Positions 35,760 through 49,784 of a stretch of DNA of 64,000 nt are shown in pieces. Made by a program: the position numbers and the translations under genes. The DNA lies in the NCBI RefSeq assembly GCF_001017175.1, contig NZ_LCYG01000017.1:1-64000 (forward strand). The letters run 5' to 3'. The DNA is from Microvirga vignae (GTDB taxonomy: Bacteria; Pseudomonadota; Alphaproteobacteria; Rhizobiales; Beijerinckiaceae). The number at the start of each line of letters is the position of its first letter. Within the stretch, counting starts at the first letter, position 1. The notes below the pieces were generated by a model, which saw only the letters and a program-made list of their open reading frames with translations, was not told the origin of the DNA and did no database searches.

Positions 35760-37799
35760 ATGGCACCCAACGGCAGAGGACCTGCGGGCCCGCGATGCAT
35801 TGCCATCGTTGGCCCATTTCAGAGCGGCAAGACTACGCTCCTTGAAGCGATCCTGGAGCGCACCGGCGCGATCTCTCGCGCGGGGCGCGTAGCCAACGGC
35901 GACAGTGTCGGCGATGCGAGTGGAGAGGCCCGCGCCCATGGCATGAGCATCGAGCCGAATGTGGCGACCGTTCAATTCCTCGGCGAGACGATGACCTTCG
36001 TCGACTGCCCCGGTTCAACGGAATTCCTGCACGAGATGCGCAACGTCACCCCGGTGTGCGATGCGGCCATCGTGGTGTGCGAGTCGGACGAGCGAAAGAT
36101 CCCCGCGCTTGAGGTCATTCTGCGGGAGCTGGAGGAAGCGGACATTCCGCGCTTTCTCTTCATCAACAAAATCGATACGGCGGCGCAGCGCGTGCGCGAA
36201 ACCCTGAGCCTTCTGCAACAGGCATCGCGCACACCGTTGCTGTTGCGCCAGATCCCGCTCTGGAAAGATGGGATTGCGGTAGGCTTCATCGATCTCGCAT
36301 TGGAGCGCGCTTTCATCTATCGCGAGCATGCTCCGAGCGAAGTGGTGGAGATGCCCGATGGCGAAAGCCTCCGCGAGCGCGAAGCACGCTTTGCGATGCT
36401 CGAGAAGCTTGCTGATTACGACGACGAGTTGATGGAGGAGTTGATCTCCGAGATCGAGCCACCGCGCGATCGTATCTTCGACGACCTCTCAAAAGAGTTG
36501 CGCGAGCGGCATGTGGTACCTGCTCTCATTGGGTCTGCCGAGCGCGGCAATGGCGTCACGCGCCTTTTGAAGGCCTTGCGCCACGAAGCGCCGACACTTA
36601 CGGAAACTTGCGCTCGTCTTGGGGTTTCTGAAGAGGGCGCACCGCTCGCGCACGTGATGAAGACATTGCACATGGGGCAGGGCGGCAAGCTCTCCGTCGC
36701 TCGCGTGATGCGCGGCACCTTCCATGAAGGCGACACGGTGGTGGGCTCGCACGGCGCTGAAAGCCGTGTTGGCAGTCTCATGACGATGATCGGCAGCAAC
36801 ACCACGCGGAAAGCCGATGCGGTTGCTGGCGATACGGTTGGCTTCGGACGGCTTGAAGGCATTGCGACAGGCGACAGTTTCGCAGCAAACAAGCACAGGC
36901 CCGAAACCATCGTCTCGTCAGCTCCACCCGAGCCTGTCTATGCGGTGGCTCTCAAGGTGAAGGATCGCAAGGACGATGTGCGCCTCTCGAGCGCGCTTGC
37001 GAAGATCACAGAGGAGGACCCGTCGCTTGTGATAGAAAACCGGCCTGAGATGGGCGAGATCCGCCTGCTCGGGCAGGGTGAGATGCACCTGCGCGTTGCG
37101 GTGGAAAAACTCGCTTCGCGCTTCCAGGTCGGTGTGGACATCGCCAAGCCGCGCGTGGCTTATTGCGAGACGATCCGCTTGCCGGCTTCCGCCCGCGGGC
37201 GCCATCGCAAGCAGACCGGAGGTCACGGCCAATACGGGGATGTGATGATCGAGATCAAGCCGCTGCCGCGCGGCGGAGGCTTTGCCTTCGAGGATCGGAT
37301 CACGGGTGGAGTCGTTCCACGCCAATACATTCCCTCCGTGGAGACCGGCGTGCGCGATGCCCTGAAAAGCGGCCCGCTGGGCTTTCCGGTGGTCGATCTC
37401 GCGGTGAGCCTCACCGACGGCTCCTACCACACGGTCGATTCCTCCGATGCGGCCTTCCAGGCTGCAGCGAAGCTCGCTTTGGCGGAAGCCTTGCCGAAGG
37501 CTAAGCCCGTCCTGCTGGAGCCTATCCTGTCGGTGGAAATCACCATCCCCACTGAGGCCCTGTCCAAGGCTACCAGCCTTGTAACCGCAAGGCGGGGTCA
37601 GATCCTCGGCTATGACGGGCGGCCCGGCTGGGCAGGTTGGGAGGTGCTGAACGCCACTATCCCGGAATCGGAGATCGGCGACCTCATCGTCGAGTTGCGC
37701 TCCGTCACGGCTGGCGTCGGCACATTCTCGACCCGCTTCGATCACATGGCTGAACTCAGCGGCAGGCCCGCCGATATGGTCCTGCAGAAGGCCCATTGA
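35760..37799 (+). CDS. EF-G paralogue (elongation factor G-like GTPase)
   Basis: 679 residues. G1 is GPFQSGKTT instead of the AHIDAGKTT of canonical EF-G. Switch I is abbreviated (ARAHGMSIEPNVA), G3 is DCPG and G4 is NKID. Domains II-V follow: ACETIRLPASARGRHRKQTGGHGQYGDV (domain IV) and FSTRFDHMAEL at the C-terminus. It is therefore a FusA2-like paralogue, not the str-operon fusA; no rps or tuf genes are near. GGAGGAGACTACC precedes the ATG. Possible roles are ribosome recycling, stress translation or regulation. Confidence 0.85.
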   Translation: MAPNGRGPAGPRCIAIVGPFQSGKTTLLEAILERTGAISRAGRVANGDSVGDASGEARAHGMSIEPNVATVQFLGETMTFVDCPGSTEFLHEMRNVTPVCDAAIVVCESDERKIPALEVILRELEEADIPRFLFINKIDTAAQRVRETLSLLQQASRTPLLLRQIPLWKDGIAVGFIDLALERAFIYREHAPSEVVEMPDGESLREREARFAMLEKLADYDDELMEELISEIEPPRDRIFDDLSKELRERHVVPALIGSAERGNGVTRLLKALRHEAPTLTETCARLGVSEEGAPLAHVMKTLHMGQGGKLSVARVMRGTFHEGDTVVGSHGAESRVGSLMTMIGSNTTRKADAVAGDTVGFGRLEGIATGDSFAANKHRPETIVSSAPPEPVYAVALKVKDRKDDVRLSSALAKITEEDPSLVIENRPEMGEIRLLGQGEMHLRVAVEKLASRFQVGVDIAKPRVAYCETIRLPASARGRHRKQTGGHGQYGDVMIEIKPLPRGGGFAFEDRITGGVVPRQYIPSVETGVRDALKSGPLGFPVVDLAVSLTDGSYHTVDSSDAAFQAAAKLALAEALPKAKPVLLEPILSVEITIPTEALSKATSLVTARRGQILGYDGRPGWAGWEVLNATIPESEIGDLIVELRSVTAGVGTFSTRFDHMAELSGRPADMVLQKAH

Positions 37800-37811
37800 G
37801 CATTTCTAGAT

Positions 37812-37838
37812 CTGAACGATCTCCACGAGATCGTTCAG
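37812..37838. terminator. Perfect 11-bp inverted repeat between the EF-G-like gene and fadD
   Basis: CTGAACGATCT-ccacg-AGATCGTTCAG, 13 bases after the EF-G-like stop. No T-run follows. It could be a 3' hairpin or an operator for fadD. Confidence 0.45.
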
Positions 37839-37943
37839 GTATAAACTATTCCATCGACAAACACGCTCTTCCGCGCCAAGTTAAGTTTCGATGGAGACGC
37901 CATCTCCTATGAAACAAACTCGCCTTGGAGCGGGAGGATAAGA

Positions 37944-39668
37944 ATGAACGCCACGACCCAACCGGCCTCCGTTACGGATCCGGCAGGCCAAGCCTCGAAT
38001 AGGCCTTGGCTCAAATCCTATCCGCCAAACGTGCCTCAGGTCATTGAAGACGCGAAGATCGGCACCCTCAACGACATCTTCCGCAACGCCGTCACGGAAT
38101 ACCCGAACCGTGTCGCCGCCGAGAGCTTCGGCAAGCGCATCACGTATACGCAACTCGGCCGGAGCGCTGATGCCGTCGTCTCCTGGCTCCAGCAGCAAGG
38201 CCTGAACAAGGGCGATCGCGTCGCGATCATGCTGCCAAACGTGATGGCTTATCCGGCGATCCTCTATGGCGTGCTTCTGGCCGGCGGCACGGTGGTCAAC
38301 GTCAACCCGCTCTACACGCCACGCGAGTTGGCCTACCAGCTGAATGATTCCGGAGCGCGCTTCCTGTTCGTGCTCGAAAATTTTGGAGAGACGGTGGAGG
38401 AGGCTCTGCCTGATCTCAAGCTTGATCGTGTGATTCTCGTGGCACCAGGCGATCTGCTGGGTCTTAAGGGCGTCATCGTCAATTTCGTCTCACGCCATGT
38501 GAAGAAGGCCGTCAAACCTTTCCGCCTGCCGAAGACCGTGCCGTTTAAGGCAGTGTTGAGCGAAGGCGCGCGCAAGAAGCCGCAAGCTGTCACCGTCACG
38601 CGTGATGACATCGCCTTCCTGCAATATACCGGCGGCACGACAGGCGTTGCGAAAGGCGCGGTGCTGCTTCACCGCAACGTGGTAGCCAATGTGCTGCAAT
38701 GCGAAGCGTGGATGCGGCCGTTCTTCGGTGAGCGTGAAGACCACGTGATGGTCACGGCACTGCCGCTCTATCACATCTTCGGTCTTACTGTGTGTTCACT
38801 CCTCATGACGAGGATTGGTGGTTGTCAGCTTCTCATCGCCAATCCGCGTGACATTCCGGGCTTCGTGACGACGCTCAAGAAGAGCAAGATCACGCTCTTG
38901 TCCGGTGTGAACACACTCTACAATGCGCTCGCGCACGCTCCAGGCATCAGGGAGGTCGATTTCTCGCAGCTGGTCTTTGCCGTCTCGGGCGGCATGGCAA
39001 CTCAGGAAGCTGTTGCGAAGAAGTGGAAGGAGATTTCCGGCCAGCCCATCGTCGAAGGCTATGGCCTGTCGGAAACATCGCCGGTGGTCTGCGCCAATCG
39101 TCTCGATATCGAGGAGTTCACCGGCACCATCGGCTATCCGTTGCCGTCGACCGATGTGACGGTCCGCGCGAACGACGGCACCATCCTGCCTCTGGGCGAA
39201 CGTGGCGAACTGTGCGTGAAGGGACCGCAGGTGATGGCGGGCTATTGGCAGCGCCCTGACGAGACCGCACGCGTGATGACGCAGGACGGCTATCTCCGTA
39301 CCGGCGATGTGGCCGTGATCCTGCCTGACGGGCAGGTGAAGATCGTGGACCGAATGAAGGACATGATCCTGGTCTCCGGCTTCAACGTCTATCCCAATGA
39401 GGTCGAGGACGTGCTCGTGAGACATCCGGGTGTGATGGAAGCCGCGGTCATTGGGTTGCCCGACGAGCAATCGGGCGAGGCGGTCGTCGCTTACGTGGTG
39501 CGCAAGGATCCCAATCTCGACCCGGAGGAATTACGCCGTTTCTGCCGGGAGAACCTCACCGGCTACAAGGTGCCCCGTCGGATCGAGTTCCGCGAGACGC
39601 TGCCGAAGACCAACGTGGGCAAAGTTCTGCGCCGCGTCCTCAAGGACGAGGTCGCTTCAAACCGCTAA
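37944..39668 (+). CDS. fadD: Long-chain fatty acid-CoA ligase
   Basis: 574 residues. The AMP-binding signature is YTGGTTGVAKGA, then HIFGLTVC, EGYGLSETSPVV, the hinge-region DGYLRTGDVAV and the C-terminal KVPRRIEFRETLPKTNVGKVLRR with the catalytic Lys in the LPKTNVGK loop. It activates long-chain fatty acids with ATP and CoA for beta-oxidation at the inner membrane. GGGAGGATAAGA precedes the ATG. Confidence 0.92.
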   Translation: MNATTQPASVTDPAGQASNRPWLKSYPPNVPQVIEDAKIGTLNDIFRNAVTEYPNRVAAESFGKRITYTQLGRSADAVVSWLQQQGLNKGDRVAIMLPNVMAYPAILYGVLLAGGTVVNVNPLYTPRELAYQLNDSGARFLFVLENFGETVEEALPDLKLDRVILVAPGDLLGLKGVIVNFVSRHVKKAVKPFRLPKTVPFKAVLSEGARKKPQAVTVTRDDIAFLQYTGGTTGVAKGAVLLHRNVVANVLQCEAWMRPFFGEREDHVMVTALPLYHIFGLTVCSLLMTRIGGCQLLIANPRDIPGFVTTLKKSKITLLSGVNTLYNALAHAPGIREVDFSQLVFAVSGGMATQEAVAKKWKEISGQPIVEGYGLSETSPVVCANRLDIEEFTGTIGYPLPSTDVTVRANDGTILPLGERGELCVKGPQVMAGYWQRPDETARVMTQDGYLRTGDVAVILPDGQVKIVDRMKDMILVSGFNVYPNEVEDVLVRHPGVMEAAVIGLPDEQSGEAVVAYVVRKDPNLDPEELRRFCRENLTGYKVPRRIEFRETLPKTNVGKVLRRVLKDEVASNR

Positions 39669-39685
39669 GGCATTGCAGAGCCGAA

Positions 39686-39713
39686 AAGAAAAAAGCCGGG
39701 CCAATGGCCCGGC
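39686..39713 (-). terminator. Terminator oriented for minus-strand transcription
   Basis: GCCGGGCC-aat-GGCCCGGC, followed on the minus strand by TTTTTTCTTTT. It lies about 260 bases beyond the end of lysR and just 17 bases past fadD, and could also mark the end of fadD mRNA. Confidence 0.65.
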
Positions 39714-39972
39714 ATAAAGTGAGGTCCGACAAATAAAGTCAAAACCTTCCAGAGGGAACGGCCGACACGGCAGCGCCGGGAGGAAGAAAAGCGATGCCGC
39801 GTTGAAATCAGCCAATGCCCATATCGGCTGCATTCGACTTATTTGCAATGCAACATGCCTCATGAAAGGGCTGCACTGCACGCATAGCTTGGGCAGGAAC
39901 ATGACATAAAACTGCCACGCCTGCTGACGGGCGCGGCGATTCAGGGCCGTTAAGGGGTTACCCGGTAAGGGT
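39714..39972. other. Region between the terminator and lysR without a supported gene
   Basis: About 260 bases. A minus-strand frame (39657-39902) has no credible start site and runs through the terminator. The minus-strand terminator implies that lysR mRNA, or a short separate RNA, extends through here. Confidence 0.4.
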
Positions 39973-40863
39973 TTAGTAGGTCCAGCGCTGGGCCTTGGAG
40001 ATCAGGAAGTCGCGGAAGGCCTGGACACGGGCGACAGAGCGCATCTCTTCCGCATAGACCAGATAACTGTCGAGGGAAGGCATCTCCACATCGCGTAGGA
40101 TCTGGACCAGGTTCGGATTGCCCACGGCTGCATAATCCGGCAGCACTGCAATGCCGGCCCCGGTTTCGACAGCGAGTTTCAGGGCCGTGATGTTGTTGAC
40201 AACGTAATGGTACTGACGCGGCTCGCTGCCCTCTCGTCCAGCGGTCGAGAGCCAATGCACGGACATCAGGTAGGACGGCTGGTCGCCGCCGAACGAGATG
40301 ATGCGGTGCTCGTCGAGCTCCTCCAGCGTTTTCGGCTCGCCGAAGCGCTTGATATAATCGGTCGATGCATAGACATGAAAATGCACCGTGAAGAGACGGC
40401 GCTGGATCAGGTCCGGCTGAGCTGGGCGGCGCAGGCGGATGGCCACATCCGCCTCGCGCATGGCAAGGTCCAGCTCCTCATTGGAGAGGATCAGCTCCAC
40501 CCGCACATCCGGATAGAGATCCATGAATTCGGCAATGCGCTGGGCGAGCCAGATGGACCCGAGGCCTACGGTGGTCGTCACCTTCAGCTCACCGGAGGGG
40601 CGTTCGCTCGTTTCGACAAGGCGGGCCTTGGTAGTCTCCAGGCGCATCCGCATGTCGCGGGCGGCGCGGAACAGCAGGTCGCCCTGCTCAGTGAGGATCA
40701 GACCGCGGGCATGACGGTGGAAGAGGGGGGCTTTCAGCTCGCGCTCCAGGGCGCTGATCTGGCGGCTGACGGCGGACTGGCTCAGGCCCAGATCGTCACC
40801 GGCGCGGGTGAAGCTGCCCGCTTCCGCGACGGTGTAGAAAATCCGGATTTTATCCCAGTCCAC
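39973..40863 (-). CDS. LysR-family transcriptional regulator upstream-linked to trxB
   Basis: 296 residues from a GTG start (V/M-DWDKIRIFYTVAEAGSF) preceded by AGGGGAA. The LysR helix-turn-helix is TRAGDDLGLSQSAVSRQISALERELKAPLFHR, and the effector domain begins near GELKVTTTVGLGSIWLAQRI. An upstream ATG at 40974 would add 37 unconserved residues and reach into the trxB end. The lysR-trxB neighbourhood is conserved in Rhizobiales. The regulated genes and ligand are unknown. Confidence 0.9.
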   Translation of the reverse strand: MDWDKIRIFYTVAEAGSFTRAGDDLGLSQSAVSRQISALERELKAPLFHRHARGLILTEQGDLLFRAARDMRMRLETTKARLVETSERPSGELKVTTTVGLGSIWLAQRIAEFMDLYPDVRVELILSNEELDLAMREADVAIRLRRPAQPDLIQRRLFTVHFHVYASTDYIKRFGEPKTLEELDEHRIISFGGDQPSYLMSVHWLSTAGREGSEPRQYHYVVNNITALKLAVETGAGIAVLPDYAAVGNPNLVQILRDVEMPSLDSYLVYAEEMRSVARVQAFRDFLISKAQRWTY

Positions 40864-40977
40864 GGCGTTCCCCTGCTGTCCTGCATTCTCCTGATGCAGG
40901 ACACCCTTATCTCTTATGAGCTGGGCGCAGGATGCAATAGGAATCCTGCTCAAGGGATAACCAGTTGTTAACAAACC

Positions 40978-42953
<1,976 letters not shown>

Positions 42954-43104
42954 TCGATCAATGAGCCTGTGGAGTTCATGTGGTTCGTTGCGACTTAACC
43001 GCCCGTCCCGCTTGTGTCGACCCTTTACACGGTCTACTCAGCCAAGACGAGTTTTTTGACTAAGGTCGCATGATCCGGGCCGCAAAGGTTTTCCCAGGCT
43101 GGAC

Positions 43105-43611
43105 ATGCGCTCTACTGGAGTGACCGTGCGCGGACGCCTCGATTCCATTGACTGGGCTATCCTGAAGGAACTGCAAGCCGACGGCAGCATCACCAATGTG
43201 GAGCTGGCCCGCCGTGTCGGCCTGTCGGCGCCGCCATGCCTGCGCCGGGTGCGGGCCCTTGAGAGTGCAGGCATCATCAAGGCCTATCGCGCCATTCTGG
43301 ATCCAAAGGGCTTGGGATTCGAGATCGTATGCTTTGCCATGGTGCAACTCGATGTTCAGGGCAAGAAGGAGCTCCAAGAGTTCGAGCAGCGGGTGAAGGA
43401 CTGGTCCATGGTCCGCGAATGCTGGACCCTGTCGGGCGATATCGACTTCATCATGAAATGCGTTGCTCCGAACTTGGCCTCCTTCCAGGGCCTCGTCTCC
43501 GAGCTCACATCCCTGCCCAACGTCCGCAACGTCCGGACTGCGCTTACCCTCGACCTGATCAAGGATGAGCCATTGGTGCCGATCGAGGATATCGCGGAAG
43601 TGACCGAATAA
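43105..43611 (+). CDS. Lrp/AsnC-family transcriptional regulator
   Basis: 168 residues. The N-terminal helix-turn-helix is DWAILKELQADGSITNVELARRVGLSAPPCLRRVRALESAGIIKAYRA, followed by a RAM ligand domain (GFEIVCFAMVQLDVQGKKELQEFEQRV...VRECWTLSGDIDFIMKCVA). Close to leucine-responsive global Lrp of alphaproteobacteria. It is divergent from ELM1-trxB. The amino-acid ligand and regulon are not determinable here. Confidence 0.93.
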   Translation: MRSTGVTVRGRLDSIDWAILKELQADGSITNVELARRVGLSAPPCLRRVRALESAGIIKAYRAILDPKGLGFEIVCFAMVQLDVQGKKELQEFEQRVKDWSMVRECWTLSGDIDFIMKCVAPNLASFQGLVSELTSLPNVRNVRTALTLDLIKDEPLVPIEDIAEVTE

Positions 43612-43629
43612 GGCCCTAGCCCTAATCCT

Positions 43630-44160
43630 TCATCCGAGCCTGCGCCGCAGCCACCAGACGTAATGCTGGGCCATGGCCACTGCGCGACCTTGCTCGTCCG
43701 GATCCAGGCTGCTGGTGTCGGGATCGCGAGCCGCATGCTGCGGATGGCGTGCCAGAATTTGTCCTCTGGGCCCCACGGCCAGGGCCTCGCCGTCCATGCC
43801 GTCGCTTCCGCCTCCGCCTCCACCACGGCCTCTCCAGCGAGCGCCGCCGCCATCGGGGAAGGGCGTGAGGAAGATCCCCGTAATGACGAGGACAAAGCGG
43901 GGACCGCGCGGATCTACCCGATCAGCGAAGGAACGGCGCAGCTGTTCGAGGGCTGCCTGGCCGACGAGATCGGCAAAGGGGCCGAGACCCTTGGCCTTCA
44001 AGGGGCTGACATCGACGGAGAATGAAGAGAAATACTGGGGAAAGGCTTGGGCCTGTGCCGGGACATGCGCCAACGGGCCTGCACCGGCAAGGCCAGCGCA
44101 GGCGAGGCCCGTCAGAAAGGAGCGGCGGGATAAGGAGGGCATGGCCTGATCTCTCGTCAT
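43630..44160 (-). CDS. Tat-exported hypothetical protein
   Basis: 176 residues from MTRDQAMPSLSRRSFLTGLACAGLAGAG. GAGGGGG lies upstream of this ATG; an alternative ATG at 44142 is six codons in. SRRSFLTG is a good twin-arginine signal. The mature part has VDVSPLKAKGLGPFADLVGQAALEQLRRSFADRVDPRGPRFVLVITGIFLTPFPDG, a glycine-rich loop (WRGRGGGGGGSDG) and a basic C-terminus. Conserved-looking but no family recognised. Periplasmic location is inferred from the leader. Confidence 0.7.
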   Translation of the reverse strand: MTRDQAMPSLSRRSFLTGLACAGLAGAGPLAHVPAQAQAFPQYFSSFSVDVSPLKAKGLGPFADLVGQAALEQLRRSFADRVDPRGPRFVLVITGIFLTPFPDGGGARWRGRGGGGGGSDGMDGEALAVGPRGQILARHPQHAARDPDTSSLDPDEQGRAVAMAQHYVWWLRRRLG

Positions 44161-44176
44161 ATACCCCCTCATCATA

Positions 44177-44653
44177 TTAGACCCGGAACTGAACGCCCAC
44201 GACTTCGTAGGATTTCCCACCACCGGGGGTCGACACCTCGACCGTGTCGCCGATGGTCTTGCCCATCAGGGCGCGGGCAATGGGGGAGGCCACGGAGACC
44301 CGGCCGGAGCGGACGTCAGCCTCGGGCTCGCCCACGATCTGATAGGTCTTTTCTTCCTCGGTATCCTCGTCCACCAGCTTGACGGTTGCCCCGAACTTGA
44401 TCCGGTCGCCCGAGAGCTTGGCGATGTCGATGACTTCCGCACGGGAAATCAGGCTTTCCAGCTCCAGGATACGACCCTCGTTGAGGGACTGGGCTTCCTT
44501 GGCGGCATGGTATTCGGCATTTTCCGACAAGTCGCCGAGCGCGCGGGCTTCCGCGATCGCCTGGATGATCCGGGGGCGCTCAACCTGTTGCCGGTGCTTG
44601 AGTTCTTCCTCGAGCGCCGCAAAACCCTTGATCGTCAGAGGGACCTTGTCCAT
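44177..44653 (-). CDS. greA: Transcription elongation factor GreA
   Basis: 158 residues from [30 protein letters not shown]. The N-terminal coiled coil carries the acidic tip ([21 protein letters not shown]), and the FKBP-like domain ends [11 protein letters not shown]. GreA stimulates cleavage of backtracked RNA in stalled RNA polymerase. The longer frame upstream is rejected because the family starts at M-(D/E)-K-(V/I)-P-(L/M)-T. It lies downstream of carB in the same direction. Confidence 0.96.
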   Translation of the reverse strand: MDKVPLTIKGFAALEEELKHRQQVERPRIIQAIAEARALGDLSENAEYHAAKEAQSLNEGRILELESLISRAEVIDIAKLSGDRIKFGATVKLVDEDTEEEKTYQIVGEPEADVRSGRVSVASPIARALMGKTIGDTVEVSTPGGGKSYEVVGVQFRV

Positions 44654-44761
44654 CGTTTGTCTCGTCCAAAAAGAGGTACGAGGCCGCTGTTTCCAGCGCC
44701 CTCGCATGTCAACGAAAACTTACCAGAAGCTTCGCAGTTCCATTGTGCAGGCAAGAACACC

Positions 44762-48232
<3,471 letters not shown>

Positions 48233-48433
48233 AGGCCCACCCAGGCGTGTCCAGCCGCACGGCCGCTCTATGCGGCGCTTCAAGCGCAGCCGGGATGTGT
48301 CAGATTGAAGGTTGAGAGAGGCTCTTACACGGAGACGTCACAAATTCAAAGGCCTGAGCCATGATTTGGCGACAGGTCTCCCCATGCGGCATGATCGCCC
48401 GCATCGATGGGGAAAGTCTAGAGGAGGCAGAGG

Positions 48434-49249
48434 ATGGCTGAGGAACCACGCTGGGCCGTCATTACCGGCGCATCGAGCGGAATCGGCGCGGAACTGGCGC
48501 GGGTTCTCGCGGCCAGAGGCTATTCCCTCGTCCTCACGGCCCGGCGGCACGAACGGTTGGAAGCTCTGGCTGAGGAAATCCAGTCGGCCCACAGGGTTCA
48601 GGTGGAAGCCATGGCCCTCGACCTCGAGGACAGGGAGGCGCCCCAGGACCTCGCGGAAATGCTCCGAGATCGGGGTATCCAGGTCCATACTCTTGTGAAC
48701 AACGCCGGATTCGGCCTGAGGGGGAACTTTGCATCCCTGCCGTTCGAGCGGCAGATCGCCATGATCGATCTCAACGTCAGGGCGCTGACGGCGCTTTCCC
48801 GTCTCATGCTGCCCGGCATGCTGGAGCGAGGGCGGGGCGGTATCCTGAACGTGGCTTCGACAGCCGCCTTCCAGGCTGGGCCCTATATGGCAGTGTATTA
48901 TGCTACGAAGGCTTTCGTGCTCTCTTTCTCCGAGGCCCTGCACGAGGAGGCCAGACCTCACGGCGTAACCGTGACGGCCCTCTGTCCAGGACCGACCGAG
49001 AGCGAATTTTCCGCAACGGCTGACCTCGAAAGCTCCAAGCTCTTCAAGCAAGGCACGATGTCTGCCGCAGAGGTCGCGCGGATGGGGGTCGACGGCTATG
49101 AGACCGGCAAGGCCATCGTGGTGACTGGCGTGACCAATCGGCTGGGAACGTTCGGGGCGAAGTTCCTGCCTCGCTCAGTAATTCGCAAAATTGCCGGGGC
49201 TCTTCAAAGAGGCGAGGTGACGCGATCCGCAGAAGAGGCTAACGGGTAG
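48434..49249 (+). CDS. SDR-family NAD(P)-dependent dehydrogenase
   Basis: 271 residues. TGASSGIGAELARVLAARGYSLVLTARR, NNAGFGLRG, and the catalytic YYATKAF with upstream Ser in LNVASTAAF are the classical SDR motifs. It resembles DltE/YqjQ-type oxidoreductases (LPGMLERGRGGILNVASTAAFQ). GGAGGCAGAGG precedes the ATG. It is divergent from carB and two bases upstream of the GtrA gene, hence likely cotranscribed. Substrate unknown. Confidence 0.9.
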   Translation: MAEEPRWAVITGASSGIGAELARVLAARGYSLVLTARRHERLEALAEEIQSAHRVQVEAMALDLEDREAPQDLAEMLRDRGIQVHTLVNNAGFGLRGNFASLPFERQIAMIDLNVRALTALSRLMLPGMLERGRGGILNVASTAAFQAGPYMAVYYATKAFVLSFSEALHEEARPHGVTVTALCPGPTESEFSATADLESSKLFKQGTMSAAEVARMGVDGYETGKAIVVTGVTNRLGTFGAKFLPRSVIRKIAGALQRGEVTRSAEEANG

Positions 49250-49251
49250 GC

Positions 49252-49647
49252 GTGACCGCGTTATCTCCCTTCCACCGTCTCAGCCGCCAGTTTGCAGCCT
49301 TCTTCGGTGTCGGGCTCGCCGCGGCCGTGGCTCATTACGGCCTGCTCATCCTTCTCGTCGAAGGAGGAGGGTATCATCCTGTCCCGGCGACTCTCGCCGG
49401 CTACATAGCCGGCGGCCTAGTGTCTTATGTGCTCAATCGCAGGCATACTTATCAGAGCAGCCGCCCCCATCGCGAGGCGACGTGGCGTTTTGCTGCGGTT
49501 GCCTTCGTGGGCTTCCTGCTGACCTGGTTTCTCATGCATGCCTTCACGGTTTGGATTGGCGGACCATACCTGCCGGCGCAGGTCATCACGACGGGCGTCG
49601 TGATGCTGTGGAGCTTCCTGGCGCACAAGATTTGGACATTTGCATAA
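49252..49647 (+). CDS. GtrA-family membrane protein
   Basis: 131 residues from a GTG start. Four transmembrane helices in the GtrA pattern: FAAFFGVGLAAAVAHYGLLILLV, VPATLAGYIAGGLVSYVLNRRHTY (with the conserved NRR-x-T-(Y/F)), FAAVAFVGFLLTWFLMHAF and ITTGVVMLWSFLAHKIWTF. GtrA proteins are thought to flip or help transfer polyprenyl-linked sugars. It follows the SDR gene by two bases. Confidence 0.9.
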   Translation: MTALSPFHRLSRQFAAFFGVGLAAAVAHYGLLILLVEGGGYHPVPATLAGYIAGGLVSYVLNRRHTYQSSRPHREATWRFAAVAFVGFLLTWFLMHAFTVWIGGPYLPAQVITTGVVMLWSFLAHKIWTFA

Positions 49648-49784
49648 GCAAGCGGCGCTTTCAGCCTGCCTCTGAAACGTTCCAGGATTCTGCTGCAGGT
49701 CAGGGCTGCGTCCCGGCGGGTCGCCAGTATCTTTTTGCAGTGCAATAAGAGCGCCTTCTCCTTTCAGGATTCCCCGAGGTTTTG

